From NCBI GenBank assembly GCA_927911745.1, contig CAKMQF010000049.1, forward strand, positions 1 to 7,249: a DNA stretch of 7,249 bases, read 5' to 3'. Below the pieces are notes generated by a model, which was not told the origin of the DNA, did no database searches, and worked only from the letters and a program-made list of their open reading frames with translations. This DNA is from an uncultured Gemella sp. (lineage in GTDB: Bacteria; Bacillota; Bacilli; Staphylococcales; Gemellaceae). Both the position numbers and the translations under genes were made by a program. Shown in pieces: positions 5,334 to 7,249 of this stretch (position 1 is the stretch's first letter; the number at the start of each line of letters is the position of its first letter).

Positions 5334-6076
5334 ATGTCAGAATTACTAAATATTTATAAAAACTTTAAAAAACAAAAAAATGGGTTAACTTAAGCCACAA
5401 AATTGATGAAAATTCACCTAAGTTCCCAGCGCTACCTGCGTTAGAAAAAGAAAATGTCTTTACTTTAAAAGATGGATTCTATGTTCAAAAATTCTCAGTT
5501 GTTGGACAATATGGAACACACATCGATGCGCCAATTCACTTCGTTGAAGGTGGACGTTGGTTAGATGAAATCGAACTTAAAGATTTACTATTACCTTTAT
5601 ACGTAATTGATAAGAGTAAAGAAGTAGCGGAAAATAATGACTATGTAATTTCTAAACAAGATATTCTTGATTTTGAAGCTGAACATGGAGAAATATTACC
5701 AGAATCATTCGTAGCATTTAGAAGTGATTGGTCTAAACGTTGGCCTAGCTATGATGAGATTAGAAATCTAGACGAAAATGATGTTCAACACACTCCAGGT
5801 TGGGGAAGAGATGCACTAGAATTCTTAATTAAAGAAAGAAAAGTTAAAGCTGTCGGACATGAAACTCTAGATACTGACTCAGGAGTTACAGCAGCTGCAG
5901 AAGGACTAATTCAAGAGTATTACTTACTAGAACAAGATATTTATCAAATCGAAGTTTTAGCAAATCTTGATCAAGTGCCTGCAACTGGAGCGTTAATTTC
6001 AATTGCTTATCCAAACTGGACAGAAGCAACTGGATCACCAGTAAGAGTAGTAGCGATACTACCAGAAGACGAATAG
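5334..6076 (+). pseudogene. Cyclase/kynurenine formamidase-like metal hydrolase, frameshifted near its start
   Basis: ATG 5334, preceded by GGAGGAAAG (5321-5329), encodes MSELLNIYKNFKKQKNGLT then stops. The family sequence continues in another frame from WVNLSHKIDENSPKFPALP to the stop at 6074-6076. The A7 run 5374-5380 would need to be A8 (or A5) to join them, giving about 247 residues, normal for the family. The signature is QYGTHIDAPIHF (residues 59-70 after correction), matching HxGTHxDxPxH except that the first His is Gln; H63, D65 and H69 remain. A later stretch GHETLDTDSG is also typical. Members are metal-dependent amide or lactone hydrolases, such as formylkynurenine formamidase, but this subgroup's substrate is not known to me, and nothing nearby points to tryptophan breakdown. 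It is first in the T-box transcript. The main frame has no usable start of its own. Confidence 0.85.
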
Positions 6077-6139
6077 TACGGTCTTTATAAAAAAGTTTTA
6101 GTTTATGAGAAAAAATATGTATTAGAAAAGAAGAAAAGT

Positions 6140-6170
6140 TTGAAGAGAAAAGTTACTAGAAGTTTATAAT
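6140..6170 (+). promoter_or_regulatory. Possible weak internal promoter
   Basis: TATAAT (6165-6170) is a perfect -10, but the best -35, TTGAAG (6140-6145), is 19 bases away. The region is A/G-rich and such matches arise easily by chance. If active it would transcribe the GFA and methionine synthase genes independently of the T-box. Confidence 0.25.
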
Positions 6171-6237
6171 AAAGTCAAAATAATAAAGTCAAAATAATAA
6201 AGTCAGAAGAATAAAGTCAGAAGAATAAAACAAAAAG
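6168..6237 (+). repeat. Tandem repeat, 14-bp unit, five copies
   Basis: Units start at 6168, 6182, 6196, 6210 and 6224. The first two are identical (AATAAAGTCAAAAT), the next two are identical to each other (AATAAAGTCAGAAG), and the fifth is degenerate (AATAAAACAAAAAG). The array lies between the cyclase and GFA genes in an almost C-free, purine-rich stretch. It forms no hairpin. Confidence 0.85.
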
Positions 6238-6321
6238 AGAAAATAAATCAGTTAAACAAAGGAAGAAAAAAATATTATGTGTCAAAGATGTCAAAATAAA
6301 GTAGTAAAAAGGAGCATACAT
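6236..6321 (+). repeat. Duplicated copy of the methionine synthase leader and first codons
   Basis: Aligns by eye with 6709-6793. Both run from AGAGAAAATAAAT through a ribosome site, TATTATGTGTCAA and ATGTCAAAATAAAGTAGTA, differing by scattered substitutions and short indels. The similarity spans the untranslated leader and about the first 14 codons, then ends at the start of the GFA gene. Together the two copies are direct repeats flanking the GFA gene. Confidence 0.85.
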
Positions 6322-6330
6322 AATGCTTAA
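6277..6330 (+). pseudogene. Truncated 5' fragment of a methionine synthase-like gene (17 codons)
   Basis: ATG 6277 encodes MCQRCQNKVVKRSIHNA then stops, against MCQGCQNKVVERAAYRV in the full gene at 6749. It overlaps the GFA start (6323) by a few bases. It keeps a plausible ribosome site (AAAGGAAG, 6258-6265), so it may be translated and could couple ribosomes to the GFA start, but it is best seen as a duplication relic. Confidence 0.7.
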
Positions 6331-6696
6331 AGGATCTTGTTTATGTAAAGCAGTAACCTACACTCTAGATGAGGAATTTATCGGAATTAGTTTTTTTGTC
6401 ACTGCTCAATTTGTCGGAAAGCAACTGCCTCTGCCTATACAGTTAATGCTAAAGTTAGTAGTAAAAAGCTAGTATTGCATGGAAAAGAAAATCTTGTTTC
6501 CTATAGTTCTTCTCCAGGAAAACAGCGTTATTACTGCCAGAACTGTCATAGTCAAATTTTCACTGTTCAAGAAAATATACCAGAAGTCTGTGCTTTGAAA
6601 TTAGGTACAGTAGATGAATGCGATCAGAATTTACAAACTGTTCCTAAACGTCATATTTTTCAGGATCCAGCCTTTTCTTGGTTGCTTGATAAATAA
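6323..6696 (+). pseudogene. GFA/CENP-V family zinc-binding protein, frameshifted in a T7 run
   Basis: ATG 6323 follows AAGGAG (6309-6314) by eight bases and encodes MLKGSCLCKAVTYTLDEEFI then GISFFVTAQF and a premature stop. If T7 (6391-6397) is read as T8 (or T5), the protein continues in the frame that stays open to the stop at 6694-6696, giving about 124 residues. That product has the full set of family zinc ligands: GSCLC (residues 4-8), CHCSICRK (26-33) and YCQNCHSQ (71-78). The family includes glutathione-dependent formaldehyde-activating enzyme, but most small members have no proven reaction, and low-GC cocci often lack glutathione, so the enzyme name should not be assumed. It lies between direct repeats made from the methionine synthase 5' end. 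Confidence 0.85.
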
Positions 6697-6708
6697 ATCT
6701 AAGAAGAT

Positions 6709-6793
6709 AGAGAAAATAAATTAGTTAAATAAAAGGAGAAAAAATATTATGTGTCAAGGATGTCAAAATAAAGTAGTAGAAAGAGCAGCATAC
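6709..6793 (+). repeat. Parental copy of the duplicated methionine synthase 5' region
   Basis: Partner of 6236-6321. It includes the leader, the ribosome site AAGGAG (6733-6738) and the first codons of the gene at 6749. This copy continues into a conserved coding sequence, so it is taken as the original. Confidence 0.8.
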
Positions 6794-7249
6794 AGAGTAG
6801 ATCACGTGGGGTCATTTTTAAGACCTAAAGAGCTAGTAGAAGCTCGTGAAAAATTTTCAAAAGGAGAATTATCACAAGAAGAATTAACTAAGGTAGAAGA
6901 TAAAGTAATTACAGAATTAGTTGAAAAACAAATAGCAAATGGACTAAAAGGAGTAACAGATGGAGAGTTTCGTCGTGCATACTGGCACCTAGACTTCTTT
7001 TGGGGACTTAACGGTGTAGAACATGTTCAAGGAGAAAAAAGGTTACCCATTCAAAGGTATTGAAACTAAACCAGATACAGCAAAAGTATCAGGAAAAATC
7101 AGTGGAGAAAATCACCCATTTGTAGGACACTACAAATTCTTAAGAGACTTAGTAGCTGATAAAAAAGATGTGACTGTGAAATTAACAATTCCATCACCAT
7201 CACAATTATACTTCGAGTTAATACGTACTGAAGATCACATTAAAGGATA
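6749..7249 (+). pseudogene. Cobalamin-independent methionine synthase-like protein (YxjG/YxjH type), partial, frameshifted
   Basis: The 5' part of a MetE-like methyltransferase, which makes methionine from homocysteine using a methyl-folate donor. The N-terminal YRVDHVGSFLRP (residues 15-26), EKQIANGLKGVTDGEFRR (59-76) and WHLDFFWGLNGVEH are characteristic. Short YxjG/YxjH proteins correspond to the catalytic C-terminal half of full MetE; the zinc ligands lie downstream of the window. The frame from ATG 6749 stops at 7061-7063, but dropping one A from the A6 run 7035-7040 gives GEKGYPFKGIETKPDTAK and an open frame to the window end. The ribosome site AAGGAG is ten bases upstream, rather far. 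The start MCQGCQ adds an unusual Cys pair. Control by the methionine T-box upstream fits this function. Confidence 0.88.

Noticed and set aside
6168..6237. CRISPR array
   Set aside because: The 14-bp units are directly adjacent with no spacers, are not palindromic, and no cas gene is nearby.
6475..6696. Separate 73-residue protein starting at TTG 6475
   Set aside because: It is the C-terminal half of the frameshifted GFA-family protein; the N-terminal zinc ligands lie upstream across the T7 run.

Overview
The window is AT-rich DNA (only short islands such as the first ~215 bases look less so) from a low-GC Gram-positive bacterium (Bacillota). This rests on strong AGGAGG-type ribosome sites, an SD-preceded ATG at most genes, a T-box riboswitch, a YtrA-type GntR regulator and intrinsic terminators with U-runs. 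The gene content would suit a Gemella-like or related coccus, but the species is an inference. All recognisable genes are on the + strand.

Layout. (a) 1-452: an unexplained hairpin-rich stretch (1-215), then a promoter with an extended -10 and a leader able to fold into a long hairpin that overlaps a 22-codon frame. (b) 453-1693: a split ThrE-type threonine/serine exporter (DUF1212 half plus DUF3815 half) with TAATG overlap, ended by an AT-rich terminator (1760-1808). (c) 1813-4718: a self-contained GntR/ABC operon: promoter embedded in a 35-bp-period tandem repeat, YtrA-like repressor, a 47-55 aa protein resembling the repressor's C-terminal helices, ABC ATPase, ABC-2 permease, and a 57-codon two-helix membrane frame that starts with ATA; strong terminator at 4678-4718. 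(d) 4719-4939: AT-rich gap without a gene. (e) 4940-7249: consensus promoter, a T-box leader whose specifier reads ATG (Met) and whose UGGU bulge suits a tRNA with discriminator A, then a cyclase-family metal hydrolase, a 14-bp minisatellite, a GFA/CENP-V-type zinc protein, and the 5' part of a MetE-like methionine synthase (YxjG/YxjH type) that runs off the window. The 5' end of the methionine synthase gene is duplicated ahead of the GFA gene and now supplies its ribosome site.

The T-box lets uncharged tRNA-Met switch on the last group, which fits a methionine synthase; the cyclase and GFA genes sit in the same transcript with no terminator visible between them. The GntR cluster looks autoregulated and independent.

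The main caution is that four genes (ATPase, cyclase, GFA, methionine synthase) are each broken by a one-base length change in an A or T run of 6-7 bases, and the permease probably has a fifth near its start. The rest of each frame is well conserved, so uncorrected homopolymer sequencing errors are the simplest explanation; real decay or slippage-dependent expression are the alternatives.
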